A stretch of 64,000 bases of DNA from Bagarius yarrelli (GCA_005784505.1 VCAZ01000001.1:11530597-11594596); one strand, 5' to 3'; positions 26,946-39,995 are shown, counted from the first letter of the stretch. Notes: a model not told the origin generated them from the letters alone. Numbers and translations: made by a program.

Positions 26946-28341
26946 GTGAGTGCCATGTGAGTGCCAGTCTGTTTTAAAATAAACGAATAATTTCACTGAA
27001 GAAAAAAAGGAGCAGGAAATATGGGCACATGTTTTTTTCAACCCTATCTTTCAATTTATATTTATTGGAGCTCTAACAAATAATAAACGGCCTTGGATAC
27101 ATATAATGTTTTTTGGGGTTTTTTTATTCACATACACATATACTTGTGTATTGATTTTTTTTTTTTGACTTTCAGCTTTTGCGATTACCTCCGATAACCT
27201 GGTAAAGAAACAAAGAACCAAACACTTTTGTAGGCAATAATTTCTTCGCAACTAGAGATCATCCGATAAACAATTAATAAACCAAATACGTTTTTTTAAT
27301 TAAGTTATATTAAAAAAAATAAGTAAAATTTAAAAATGTTGATGTAAATAAAACACATGCATTTGAACCCGAGACAAAAAACAACTGTCTTAATTTTTGC
27401 ACAGTAAAATCGTAGGTTGATCTTTTATGTTAGGGGCTGGAATTATTAAGTCTACTGAAAGCACCCTCCTTACTAAATTCTGTTCTTAATCTGTTAAAAA
27501 GCATAAAATTTTCTTTCAAAATGTATATCTTGACTTCTTAATGCAACCTTAAGTCACACGAGTCAGTGATGATGAACATTGTGTGAATGAGTCTAGTTTT
27601 TTATTCTAGAAATTCCAAGATAAAATCCTAAAGATAATTACAGCTTATGTCCATAAGCATAGTTTTAAATCTCTTCATGGTATATAAGCTAAGTGTTAAG
27701 TATTGTTAATATATTAAAATCGCTGTTGTATCAACACACACTAAAATAATGGATTGAATAATAAGGGTATGAAAATAACATTTGTTCTAAAAATAAGCCC
27801 CTGAAGCTTTTTTTAATTAGATTGAATGCACAAAAAAATAATTTTCAGCTTTTTGTTTCTTGGAGCTTCACCTGCAAAATTCTCTTGATAAATAATAGTC
27901 ACTGTTAATCCACTTGCATATTAATGCTAGCATACAGACTAATTAATCTAGTGTTTTTCTCTGTATAAATCCTCACTGGACTATTACTACTGCCATTGTT
28001 TAGAAGAATATAAACAGATTTCTGGAGCGATTTAGTGAGCATTGTAAACATTAGTCTAATAATAGATAAATTATTTAAATTTGGGATACTGGGAAAGAAG
28101 AACTGGACACAGAGCTCAAACGATGGACAATAGGGTGAAAATTTGTATGTTTTTTTTTAAGACATATTCATTTTAGCGAAATTACTTGCGTATGAACAAG
28201 CAGCTTCGCAGTGGGCGTTTTTTAGGCTCCACCCATCGCGCCTTGACCTTGGATCCGCTCCATAAACTGTTGTTTTTCACTTGTGCCGAAGTACTGGCAA
28301 GGGTATGCGGTACTTAGAAAACCCTCACTCTTTGTCCACTG

Positions 28342-28354
28342 TGCCCTTTGGCCC
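28342..28354 (-). promoter_or_regulatory. DR1-like nuclear receptor site
   Basis: Read on the minus strand this is GGGCCA-A-AGGGCA, matching the degenerate DR1 RGGNCA-N-RGGNCA used by HNF4 and PPAR/RXR. A TGACCTTGG half-site (ERR or SF-1 type) lies about 100 bases upstream at 28244. Single short matches arise by chance. Confidence 0.2.
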
Positions 28355-28390
28355 CTCTTTACTTTGCAGATGCTTGGCTAGAAATATAAC

Positions 28391-28391
<1 letters not shown>

Positions 28392-28424
<33 letters not shown>
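28392..28424. repeat. (GT)n microsatellite
   Basis: A GT array of about 33 bases. Confidence 0.93.
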
Positions 28425-28427
<3 letters not shown>

Positions 28428-31400
28428 AAGCACTGAGGCAGTGGCTCTGCTACCCTGTCTCTGCTGTATGATATCTCCTTTGGAATTTTGTGCATGCCAG
28501 GCATGCGACTGCTCAGCCAGATGGTGGAAACATCTTAAACACACCTCTAATAATTGATCACGCATCTAAAAAATGCATCAAAAAGCATGGTACATTTGGT
28601 GGAAATGTTGTAACAATCAAATAAACTATTTAATGTTTATTTTAGCAAGGTTTTTTGAAATTTTATCCTAAAAATCTAGTGGAAGCTCTATTTAAGTAGC
28701 AGACCATTTTGCAGCAAAAATTGAAAAAAAATTGTAGCTCTTTCCTACACCTTGTTTTAGTAGCACGCTTCTGCTGATTGTGTTGTATAATTGTGTACAT
28801 TACATAAGTGTCTACTACACACAGATTTTCACACAACCTACTATGCTTCCGAAGCAAGCTCACTGGACCTTTAGAGTGTCCTTCTGCTATAGTCCTGCTC
28901 CCGGGTAGAGTTCCGAGGAGCAGATGGCGTCTCTGCATGGCATGAGTAGCACAGTGTGATGCATCGGAATATATAGAGGGAAACTGTCCAAAAATGTTAA
29001 ATGCAAAACAGAATTTACTGAGCGTATTATGTTTCAATAAAATTAGGTAGTGTTTTTTCTTAATGTCATTTTTTACATTAGAAAAGCAGGCCTGCTTAGC
29101 TGGACTTATTCTTAATCGCTCAGTTGTCTGGTTTTGCTGCAGAGCTTCAACATTCGAAAATATTTGAATCGTGCTCTATTATTAGCCTAGCAACAGATGC
29201 ATTTCTGTCTTCCAATAGCAGAGGGGCATAGTTAAGGCATGTGGTTTGAGAATGTGTCAGCCTAACAGATCATTGCAGTTAGTCACTATAGCTTGTCTGC
29301 ATCACAGTGTGCTTATTGCTGCTTCAGTACTCTTAAGCGTCACTGGTCAGTTTAGACCAGGACAGTGCAGGCGTCCTGTTCAATAATCATTTTTTATGTA
29401 TACAAACAACTGAGGAAAGGAACCCTAGTTTGTCATGCATGTACCCATAGCCTAATGTAGGCAAACATTTAAACCAGTTTAAATGAGAATGCATCATGGA
29501 AATTCCTGCCTGGAGAAAGTGAAATTTGGAAGTCTTAAGTTACCTAACTCAAAACAGGATGCAGCTGGTCTCCTGTGTGGATGAAGGAGACCGAGCCAGA
29601 TACAATTAGTGGAGGAAAGCCTGATAACTTCATTTGGACCTGCCACTGAGGTGCATTTTATGTTACATTACCAAATGTTTGCTAGTGAAACCATAGCTGA
29701 ATTTGGCAAGTAAGAATAGAAAACCCGTTTGGATATATTCACATCCAGCCATAGAAATCTCGACTGCGGGGAACGATAGTTGTTAATTTATGACAGATCA
29801 TTGTGGAACCAAGAGCAATTTTAATTTTGTGTGTTACACTTTTGAAATATTATATGTTGCCTGTGATTTGTAGCTTTAAACAGTCAGTATGGTGGTAGAA
29901 TATTTTTTCTTTCACTTTAGGTACATGACTTGATTTAATTTTAATTCAGAGCTCTTTTTCTTCAATTATTTCCACATCTTATTTTTCAGTGTAAGATTAA
30001 ACAAATTAACTACAAAAGAAAAATTAACAACACACGTATGGGCAAAAATAAAATTGAATTTAGTTCAGTAAGTTTAAGCACTGAGAATTTACAGAGAAAT
30101 GTCCATTTAGAAAAAGCACATAAAACAATCTTGGGAACGGGAATAAACATTCTTAAATACCAAAAGTAAAACCAATAGATTTGTTTCTTGTTTTCACTGA
30201 AGGGAAAATCTGTTGACAATTTGCGGATCTCAGAGCAACTTCACCAAAACTGAGTTTAAACAGAAATAATGAGGTAAAGAGAGCCTACTGCTTAGGATAC
30301 TTCGTGCACAGACAAGTTCCCCTGGCTTACATGAATGATATGATGGACTTGGTGAATCCGAGGACAAACACTCTGCCTGACAAAGCCTGACTGTGTGATC
30401 GGCACGTTCATAGGTTAAGATCGAAACGAGCTTTTTTGCTTTCGCGTAACCCTTTTAAATGTCCTATTTATATTAATTATGCTGTGGTATGTGTGGTCTT
30501 TTAAATCTAAACATTGTTTCATGTTATTTAATGGGTATTATTTTAATGTTTTGTATAAATGAATCTGAATCATGTTCTTATGTTAGAAAGATTCCGCTTG
30601 AATTCCAAAAATATAAGTAAAAAGTATAAGACAAGGTCACTGTGCTCAATGCCAGCTAATGTGCAATATAAACCATAAGCAACAGCCCACATCATTATAG
30701 AAGGGAATTTAAAAAGTAATAATACATATTAGATACATGTGATGGTAGAAACTTCAGCCATTAATGAAGGCCAACACATCATCCTCATTATTTGTGCATT
30801 GTTCATTCTTTTCCCTGTTGACAAACCTCTGAGGAATTAAGTTTTCTGCTTCATTTCATATTTATACCCCAGCGCTACAGGAAGTCACAAATGTCCACTG
30901 ACAAAACACACTCCAGTGTTAAAAAAAAGCAATATTTGCAATATTTTACAGATAATATCCCAAAATATTTGTTCATAATTTTTATTTTACTTATCTTGTG
31001 CAAGGATGCCAACAGTTGATTGTAAATATGTACCTTCAATTACCTTTAGATAATAATAGAATTATGTTTATGTTTTAATGTATGCTTCAGTCTATCCCTG
31101 CTTTCTGTGCACTCAAGCTAATGCCTTATAGTGTGTCTCTATTTAGGTATGTTGGAGTCATTCGTTAGATTAAATTTGCTGTATCAACTGCGGAGGTGAT
31201 TGTGGGGTCATGGTGTCTGCCTCAGATCACCACAATGTCTGCTCATCCAGGCTGACTGCATGCTTGTGTAATAGGAGCTTCTAGAATGTATAAATAGTTG
31301 CTTCAAGCTTGCGCCTATTAACCTAAGGCAATATGTACCTTGGGCTCCTTATTTTCGATGGATTTTTTTTATCTCTATCCAGTGCAGTTTAGCAGATGCT

Positions 31401-32464
31401 TATGATTTACTCTTCAAATACACCTGTGAAGTTGAAATTAACAAACTGTGGATAGGCCATTATTACTGCTTTTAGTAGATGCATTATTCACATCACTTAC
31501 TCGAATTTAAGTTTTGTAAGTGATTTTTTACACGGGTTTTTAGATTAATATCACGAAGTATCTAAAACATTAAATGAAACAACTTGAACTACTACAATTA
31601 CTGTTGATAAAGCAATGTGTGGCACTCAGGTGGGGCCGGTGATATTTTCTTGTGCTTTTATTTCACAGTGTGAAATAAATCGAGCAATGGCACACATTCA
31701 ATAATGGAATTCCACTGAGAATTCACACATATCTCCAAAAGCATGATTGTTGTTCTTTTCAAAAGAAAGAATGAGCTTTATCCTGCCACAGATCCTGGTG
31801 CACCAGTCCAAACTGATTATTGGTCAAATTCTGATTTGTATCGGTCAAACACTGAATGTATCACTGCAATTAAGGGCGATTTTTTTTCAATATCTAACTT
31901 CAGAGAGCATCATATCACTTTACTATCACTCAGTATCTCAGCAGATTTTTTTACACGTATCATTAAAAGCAGTCTAAATATTCACAATCATATTTGTTTC
32001 ATTTATTTATTTATTATGAACTAATTTACAATTTATTTATTCATTATTTACCACTTTATTTACCAAGTATTTGTTCATTTTATTTTAGTCTCTTGTATTT
32101 TATTTCATTTTATTTCATTCTTTAGTTTTCTTCTATCTTAGTTATTTTAAAATGTTTGTCTTTGCATTCATGAAGCTAGTCAAAAAATGTCACTGCATCT
32201 TTTACTGAGTATAATTGTGTATTAATTTAAACATTAAGTTCGTCATAATGTGCTTTAGGTTTACGAGACTGCAGTTCTATTGCTGGAATCAGCAGTGAAC
32301 CGTCAGTCTGTCATGTGACCGAGCCGATTTGCAATTGGTCGGTGCATCGCATAGCAACAGAAGAGACTGCAATTCTTCCAATAAGAAGCGTTTCATTAAC
32401 TTTATGAACATGGGCCTAAATCAACTAATGGATTTAATGAGTCTTGTTTTTTTCCTGTGTACAG
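28425..32464. other. Spacer between the CpG-rich patch and let-7a, no gene found
   Basis: No frame or repeat is recognised with confidence. It would be intronic if the let-7 host transcript starts near 24 kb. Confidence 0.5.
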
Positions 32465-32528
32465 ATGGAGGCAAGAAATGTTGAGGCTAACTAAAAAGAG
32501 GCAGAAAATCTGGATTTGCTTGATCCAG
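32465..32528 (+). ncRNA. Candidate exon of the let-7 host transcript
   Basis: A 64-nt segment bounded by a strong acceptor (a T-rich tract, CCTGTGTACAG, ending at 32464) and a donor CCAG|GTATTG at 32529. It lies 175 nt before the let-7a mature strand, on the same strand. It has in-frame stops and no coding look. The exon call is inference from splice-site quality and position only. Confidence 0.35.
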
Positions 32529-32698
32529 GTATTGTATGATTGCGTAAGTAAATAATAGCCTGTTTTTATATACGTATAACAATATATAATTAAATATTTT
32601 CATTTTGTTATTGCTCTTGTGAGTGTGTTTACTCAATACTCTGTTTGCAGACTGAGCCGGACCAATCAATCGTGCTACACAGCAATAAAACTGTCCTT

Positions 32699-32780
32699 TG
32701 GGGTGAGGTAGTAGGTTGTATAGTTTTAGGGTCATACCCTTGCTGTGAGATAACTATACAACTTACTGTCTTTCCTGAAG
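32699..32780 (+). ncRNA. let-7a: let-7a-type microRNA precursor
   Basis: The mature 5p strand lies at 32704-32725 and carries the seed GAGGTAG and the full let-7a sequence ending in TTGTATAGTT. The 3p arm at 32754-32775 (CTATACAACTTACTG...) pairs back along the stem. The loop is 28 nt and contains TTTTAGGGTCATACCC. let-7 represses lin-28, HMGA2, RAS and other targets after Dicer processing in the cytoplasm (family knowledge). Its position upstream of ppara and of a let-7b copy matches the vertebrate MIRLET7A3 locus. Confidence 0.97.
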
Positions 32781-32867
32781 TGGCTGTAATATCGTCCTTA
32801 ATGATGTGAGATGACCACGGAGGTTTTAGCATGCTGCTTATGACTACTATATATATATATCATTAAT

Positions 32868-32995
32868 ATATTCATCCATCCGTTGTCTATACCCACTGAT
32901 TCCTAATCTGCTGCAGCCTGTTCTAACTGTCATTGGGCGAAAGGCAGAGGTAACACACTGGACAGGTCATCAGTTTATTTGTACATGCAAAACGT
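32868..32995 (-). repeat. Fragment of the same SINE-like family
   Basis: This is a reverse-orientation 3' half: TTCATCCATCC, then CTGTCATTGGGCGAAAGGCA and CTGGACAGGTCATCAGTT. It ends about 530 bases after the candidate exon start at 32465, downstream of let-7a. Confidence 0.6.
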
Positions 32996-33282
32996 AAATT
33001 ATGTGTCTTTATTTATGTTTTTGCCTGCAGATGTAACAAATTTTACATGAATTTATCAGACAGTGATCATAACACTAAAATAGGAAGAATAGACAATGTT
33101 TAGCTGTACAAGTTGCAGTAATATTATTTATTTGCTTGTCAATAAATAGTGCACTGTCAATAATAATGATCTTTAGGTAATTATTATGCAGCCCGAAAAA
33201 AGATGTCCTGATGTTTTAAAACCAGCAAATGTACAACATTGTCCAGCCATCTTTCAGTTTGTCTACGTTTCTAGTGTTCGTA

Positions 33283-33367
33283 CAGGATGAGGTAGTAGGT
33301 TGTGTGGTTTCTGGGTAGTTATTTTGCCCCATCAGGAGATAACTATACAACCTACTGCCTTTCCTGG
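33283..33367 (+). ncRNA. let-7b: let-7b-type microRNA precursor
   Basis: The mature 5p strand at 33288-33309 has the let-7b-specific ending TTGTGTGGTT. The 3p arm at 33343-33364 starts CTATACAACC and pairs with it. The hairpin starts 584 nt after let-7a on the same strand, so the two are probably processed from one primary transcript. The loop side of the 3p arm contains GGAG, a LIN28 zinc-knuckle type motif. Confidence 0.97.
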
Positions 33368-33553
33368 AGGGCAGTAATTCAACACCTTTTCATCAGTAGT
33401 GGTAGCACTAGATGTAGTGACGTGCATTTGTGTTTGAGTTTAGAGCATGTTGTTGTTTTTATTTGTTGAGTTTATCACATAAATGTGAATTAGTTTGCCT
33501 TTTTTGTTTTCTTTAAAAAATTAATTTTATATGTCTCTACATATGTAAACATT

Positions 33554-34705
33554 GTTCCCCAAGGGAACGAGCTGCTGCCCTTTTAAAACCTTCGACCTGA
33601 AGCGTGTGTGTAATTTGGCGAATCAGAGGGCGCTACTACACATTGACCAGGGAGTGATTTCATTGACCAGGGAGTAACGCTATATAAAGCGTTTCTTGGT
33701 AGGCTCATGTTCAGCGTGTCAGGGACGCTGAGGTGTGGCTGGGCGGTTATGGCAACGTGATGCAGCGTCACATTTTATAAGAGAATCATGATTACGTATG
33801 TAATGGCATTTCCCTTTAGGAACTGAAGCTGCGCCACGCTTTAGAAACTAGATGCCCACGCCACCTCAATTTCCACAGCGCGGGGCAAGGGTGCCACAGG
33901 GCACCTCCCGCTTGAGACAGCAGGTCCCTCCTAGGGCTACCTGCAGAAGTGCTGCGCTTTCCTGTCTCACTCGCTCTAGAACTCTTGGGAGCTGTGCAAT
34001 TGGGGGAAACGCATACAGACGCAGCCACGGCCATGCCTGTACCATGGCATCCAGACCCAGCGGGGCTGAAAGGGCATAAGCATAAGCTTTTCCTACCAAC
34101 CCTGATGTTCTTTAAGGACGATATTACAAATTTGTTCTTAATGGCTTGGTGAAAAGCTTTGTGGAACAGGAGGCCCCCAAGGCTAATGCCACTAGGAGAC
34201 AAGTAGCTTGCTAAAGTCTGCTCAATTCTTGTCTGATAGCCATAATTTGCTGCTATAGTTATATAGCTATATAGGAAGCTTCCCACAGTGTTCACAGTTA
34301 AAGCTCTCAAGCCCTAACCATGCATGTTCCTTACCCAGACAGCTGACACATTGCAAAAGTGTGTCTGTGCCTGAAATAAACACTGCCTGAAGCTCTGCTC
34401 TGCTCTCCTGTCTTTTTTTTGTAATTTTACCTCGTCTTTTTTTGTAATTTTACCCTTTTTTACCGATACTGATTTACCTCGTCGAAGCTCTTTCCGTTAA
34501 CACACATACATACTTGCTGAAGGAAAAGAGCTTACTGAGTCGCGCTACTGCTTGTGTTTATATAGCATTACTTCCTAATTGATGATGTCACCGTCTGTAA
34601 TGTAACGCTCTCCAATTTGCAGGATTACACACGTGCTTCAGGTCATAGGTTATAAAAGGGCGTTCCCAAAGCTTTGTGACGCAATTTAAGTTCCTGAATG
34701 GGAAC
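33554..34705. mobile_element. 1.15-kb element with long terminal inverted repeats next to let-7b
   Basis: The ends are GTTCCCCAAGGGAAC and, at the right, GTTCCTGAATGGGAAC. The outer 140-150 bases form diverged inverted arms. Left blocks CCCTTTTAAAACC, GACCTGAAGCGTGTGTGTAA and CGCTATATAAA recur inverted at the right as CCCTTTTATAACC, GACCTGAAGCACGTGTGTAA and TGCTATATAAA. The interior has a 164-residue minus-strand frame (33816-34310) with no domain I recognise. It is probably a non-autonomous DNA transposon. Confidence 0.65.
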
Positions 34706-34943
34706 AAAGCTTAAATAAATGAGTCAGGAAATGTAACAAGTGCCAGTGTCTCTGCATAATGCAATTAAAGCCATTAATATACTTCCCCTTGCAGGCTCAG
34801 GTGACTTCAGTTTTGTATCAGGATGACAAAATAAAAAGATCTAAGCCACTTTAAAAGTGTGGTTATTTTTGTGGAATATTGACAGCAGGAGCAGGACAAG
34901 TCTGAACAGCTGGCTGTGTTTCAATAAGACTAGTGATTAAAGT

Positions 34944-35064
<121 letters not shown>

Positions 35065-37089
35065 CTTTGTTGTAGATAACAAACGATTTTAAATACAAAA
35101 ACATAAAGAAGGAATATTATTAGAAACTTGAAAATTACTCATGCAAAAAGAACAGGAACTAAATAATTGGTATGCATGATATACACACCAGACATCCGTT
35201 AGAATAATGATTGATCAGGTTCAAAGGCTTTTTGTATGCTGTAAAGAACATTTTTTACCTTATTTTTTCTGATTTGAGTGCTGTCATCAATAATGACAGC
35301 TTTTAACCTTTTGTAGGATTTGGGATAATGTATTAGAATCACATCAATTATGGTGGCTTTCGTAATACTTTTAGTTAAACAGTTGATGTGCTGACAATAA
35401 AACTAAGTTGAACACAATTATACATTGGTCTCGTTCACATCCTAAAGGATCAATAGAGAAACAGAACGTAAGTGCAATGTGGAACATTGTAATTCCAGAA
35501 ACTTCCACGCTGTAGCACTATGGTGGTAAGTTGCACCTGTCTGGGTGGCAGACCAGTTGTCTCCTGAGTGCGTTATACTGTTGGTAAAAATTGAGTGACA
35601 AGAATCTAAAGGATCAGCTTGACATTTCAGCAATTTATCTAAATGCAATTGTTTGCTTGCTTCCATAAGGAAAGCTCTCACGCTCAGAACAAGAAAACTG
35701 TAGAGAATGTGAAGAGCGGATTATTAGTGTAGTCAAGAAATGGTGCCACCTACTGTTTGGTGCAATACAACAACTTGGGACAGTCCAAGGAAAATGGCGT
35801 TTCAGTGACACAGCTGCCAAAAAAAACAGTACCAGGAAATCTTCTGTTTGGTTAACCTGTGTCCACTGCAGAATCAGATTCCTGTTTTGGACTAACAGAA
35901 ATAAAATTCATTGAGCTGTAGTCAACCCCTTTAAGGTTCGCATGTTGCTGGGTTTTTTGGTTCTTGCTATTCTGTAATGTTTACACATTCTGTTTTGTTA
36001 CTACAGTTAACATAAATGTACATCATGTTTTACTACTACTACTGTACATCTACATATACAACTAATATATATATATATATATACATGCAGACTCTGAGGA
36101 GAAGCAACATAGTTTTAATTTCACAGCAAGCTATATTTATTTTGAGTATTTCTTGAATCTTGAGATCTTGAGTTCATCATATTTATAGTTATTTAAGTAA
36201 CCATTGTGGCCTAATCGGACCTATTTCATGCCAGATACAGTAATTAGCTGATCACATAACTGCATTAACTACCAAGGATACAGGAGTTCCTATCAGAGAT
36301 TGAACCATAATCAGCTTTACCAGTATTGCTCTTTTCAGATAATTCTCATAATCAGATATCTTTGTTCACTATTGGTCTACCAATATATCCAGCATCTCGT
36401 GGCTGTTCTGAGAATTGTGTTCAAGACTGGCATTCCAACATTGCATCAAGAGAAGACAACAGTCAACATTTACGGCATTTGACAGATGACCTTATCCAGA
36501 TAACCTTAACAAAAAACTAAGTAATTGGGAGTAACTTGTGTTTGTAGATAAAGTAACTTAATTTGCTCTAATTAATGTACTTTATTTAACACATCACCAA
36601 ATAATGCACGTTGCTACACTTTAAGAGGTTTTCCTTAATTAACAGTCGAACCACACAAATTATACATTAACATGGCTTAGAAGCATTTTCTTTTAAACTT
36701 TTTACATTTATTATCTGTTATTTAATTAAACCTTTTTGATTTTTACGACAGTGGTCATGATTTTTTATTAAAACTTTTTTATTTTATTTTTTTAGACCAC
36801 TTTATTTACTCATTAAAGGAGAATGACTATAAATTATATTTTTGGTCAAAAGATAAAAGAAGGTAAGAAGATGTAGAATATATTTACATGTTACATGTAG
36901 TAACATGACATGTAACATGACATGCAAAAGTTACAGAATGAAAAGTGCTTGTGAGTTACAGTAAAGTGCAGTGTGCAGACTTCTAATAAGTCTTTATTGT
37001 CTCCTAACTGATTTGTGAGATAGATATGTCTATAACGAGAAATCTGATGTCCACAGGAGGAAAAGCTTTTCCTGAGCCTCTCAGTTTTA
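35065..37089. other. Spacer upstream of ppara, no gene found
   Basis: AT-rich, with a short (AT)n near 36063. The block 35420-35880 is less AT-rich and contains TGGTGCCACCTACTG, similar to wording near 8010 and 38732. It may be an old dispersed repeat. Confidence 0.5.
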
Positions 37090-37318
37090 ATTCAATTCAA
37101 TTCAATTTTATTTGTATAGATTTTTACAATGGTGATTGTCACAAAGCAGCTTTACACAGTCGAAGAAATTATAAGATAACAATGAAACAGAAATCAGTTT
37201 GTCCCTGATGAGCAAGCCGGGGGCGATGGTGGCAAGGAAAAACTCCCTGAGATGGAAATAGGAAAAAACCTTGAGAGGAAATAGACTCAACAGAGAACCC
37301 ATCCTCATTTGGGTAAAA
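37090..37318. repeat. Interspersed repeat, copy A (TTTATTTGTATAG family)
   Basis: It begins with repeated TTCAA units and TTTTATTTGTATAGA, continues with ATTGTCACAAAGCAGCTTTA and GAGCAAGCCGGGGGCGATGG, and ends near CCCATCCTCATTTGGG. It shares this order of motifs with copies at 39.7 and 41.6 kb and is a common teleost repeat. Confidence 0.65.
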
Positions 37319-37679
37319 AACAGGTAGCAGGAATTATGTGGTTACATTGTGTGTGTGTGTGAACAACTTAAATCATTAGTCCTTAAAGAGGAACGTCTTT
37401 TAGCCATTAGATTAAAAAAAAAACAATGTGCTGAAATGCAGCAAGTTTATATAACATAAGTGCATACATATGCAAGGTTAGGGGTATAAGTAGTGCAGTG
37501 GTTAGGTTATATGACTAGTAATTAAAAGTAAATAAAAATATATTAAATAAACAAAAAATTATGACATAAAGGTAGGTCACTTTTGATTAGGGTGCCCTGA
37601 AAATGTGAATGTAATTGGTCAGTTTACACTTTCATACATTTAAAATCATGTTATATAATCGAAATTAAGGACCTTAATT

Positions 37680-37962
37680 ATTCACCCATTGTCTATACCC
37701 ACTTATTTCTAATTGGGTCATTGGGTGAAAGACAGGGGTACACCCTGGACAGGGAGCCAGTGTATTGCAGGGCCACATACGGACAAACAACCACACATAA
37801 CCACACTCACCCTTCTATAGGCAAATGGGCAATTAAGAACCACCAATCAACCTAATATACATGTTTTTGGACTGTAGGTGAAAATTGGAGTACTTAAGAC
37901 CTTAACGTAAGACCTTCTTGCTGTGAGGCAACAGTGCTAACCATTACCCACCATACTGCCTG
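37680..37962 (-). repeat. SINE-like family, near full-length reverse copy
   Basis: It runs from TTCACCCATTGTCTATACCC through AGGGGTACACCCTGGACAGG and ACATGTTTTTGGACTGTAGG to a head-like CAACAGTGCTAACCATTACC. This mirrors the copy at 1374-1747. Confidence 0.7.
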
Positions 37963-38822
37963 GAATAAAATGTATAATTTTTGTATATGTTGTGTGGTCT
38001 ATAGCAGGATGATCTGGAGATCTGTTTTATAAGTAGTAACAGTGTATAATAGGTGTGGTAGGCAGCCCTACATTTTATACTATATTTTAAATGTGTAATT
38101 TATGAATGCACACAGTGTGTCCATTCATGTAGTGTCAGAGGTGACATCAAGCAATATAAGCTGGAAACATTACAGTTGAGTAAGCAGTGATGAATTATCT
38201 CTTTTGAAACAGTTACTGCAAGCTCTTTTGATTGCAAAAGCAATATGTTTAAGCATGTGAGGTTCAGATTTTATGTCCTGAAATCATTTAGACTTTCTAC
38301 ACCATGCAATTTCAATGCCCCTGGGAAGATGTGTTGAGAGACATGGATAGATTTCTGGGTGTATTGCAACACATTGCTGGTGTCCTCATATTCAGCACCC
38401 TCAGGGGAATTGACGAAGACTCCGCTGCACTTTTAGTCCGGAGAATGCATAGGTTGTGAGCCAAAGGATTTCAACCTAACGTGTGCTGAGAGGAACAGGG
38501 CCAACAACAAACCAGCTGCTTATGGCCCCTTGAGCCTTGTTCTCCACAAATAATATGTCCATTTATTCAACCAGTTGTTTTTGCAAGCAGAAAGCAGGCA
38601 GTAGATTTAATTTTATGACGTTAAAAACAAAGATTGTATTACCCCTATTCTTTGATTATGTGTTTTTAGTCCTTTATGCATATTTTCTTCAGAATGTGTA
38701 TGGTTTACAGCAGGAATGTTTATCCTTCAGCGCCACCTGTTGGTAAATCTACTGACATCTCCACACAGTAACCCATTTTCTCAACCCAAACCAAACATTA
38801 AAGTACAAAAAAGTAAAAAAAT

Positions 38823-38825
<3 letters not shown>

Positions 38826-38862
<37 letters not shown>
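38826..38862. repeat. (CA)n microsatellite
   Basis: A CA array of about 37 bases. Confidence 0.93.
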
Positions 38863-38866
<4 letters not shown>

Positions 38867-39702
38867 ACATAATTATAAGTGTGAAAACATAAGTGTTTTA
38901 AAATGTATGTTATAACAAGCACAAGCACTATTACAAGCATTACAAGCACATCAATATTCATTTACTAGACTGCAGTAGTTAAATTATATTGATGAACAAC
39001 TTCACATGTTAATTAAAGACATTTTGTTTATATAACCACACATACCAGGATGTTACTTTTTTGTTTCACAAAAAGGTTACATGGCCTAAGGGCGAAAAAA
39101 TATTGTTGTTGAATACATTAAAATGTGATGCAAAATTAGGCATAGCGTCTCCGTTGTGAACTACTGTATAACGCTGAGTATGTTAAGTCTGTGTCCAAGA
39201 TAACCTCAGATTCCTGTTATTGGATGAGATGTGAGATGCTATTCTGCTCATAAGGGTTATAAATAATGAGTTACTTTATAATCATCTGCAATTTATACCA
39301 ACCTGACCATTCTTTTGATCTATTTTGTTTTTTATGACAAGGTTGTTGCTCCATCAATGTTTTTTGGTTTTTACAACGATCTTAGAAACTTTAAAGGCTT
39401 TTGTGACTGAATGATCCCAAAAGATTACATCTAGTTACATCTACATCTATGTTGTAACCAAAGTTACAGAGATTGAAACTTTTTCTCATTCCGATCTTTA
39501 ACGTGAGCATCAAATGCGAATCTTAACGTAAAAGTAAAATACTACAACTATGAATCATCCGTTGAGTGGAATATCAATGTGCAAAATTACACACTTTTCT
39601 TATGTAATTGTTTTCACAGTCATGCCAACATTATAAATGGACACCTCCTAACACCTCCACTGTGCAAGGTTTATGCGCAGTGTTTCTTACCCTGTCTAAA
39701 TT

Positions 39703-39832
39703 TCAATTCTTTTTTTATTTATTTTTATTTGTATAGCGCTTTTAACAGTGGACATTGTCTCAAAGAAAAATGAAAGAGTTCTTCGTGAGTGTAGGCTTGT
39801 TCCTTATGAGCAAGCCGGTGGAAACCAAACCA
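39703..39832. repeat. Interspersed repeat, copy B
   Basis: A truncated copy: TTATTTGTATAGCGCTTTTA, ACATTGTCTCAAAG, ATGAGCAAGCCGGTGG. It lies just before the SINE fragment at 39858. Confidence 0.6.
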
Positions 39833-39857
39833 GTTGTTAGTGTTTTCTATTTATGGT

Positions 39858-39995
39858 TCATCCAACCATTCATTGTCTATACGCACTTATTCCTAATCAG
39901 GGTCACAGGGATCTGATGGTGTCACAGATTCCAAGCTGTCATTGGGCGAAAGGCAGGGGTACACCCTGGACAAGTCACCAGTTCATCACAGGGAG
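39858..39995 (-). repeat. SINE-like family fragment
   Basis: A reverse-orientation 3' part containing CTGTCATTGGGCGAAAGGCA, GGGGTACACCCTGGACAAGT and CACCAGTTCATCACAGG. Confidence 0.65.

Noticed and set aside
33816..34310. 164-residue open frame on the minus strand
   Set aside because: It lies wholly inside the long inverted-repeat element, crosses one arm, and shows no domain or motif I recognise. Probably a chance frame in GC-richer repeat DNA.
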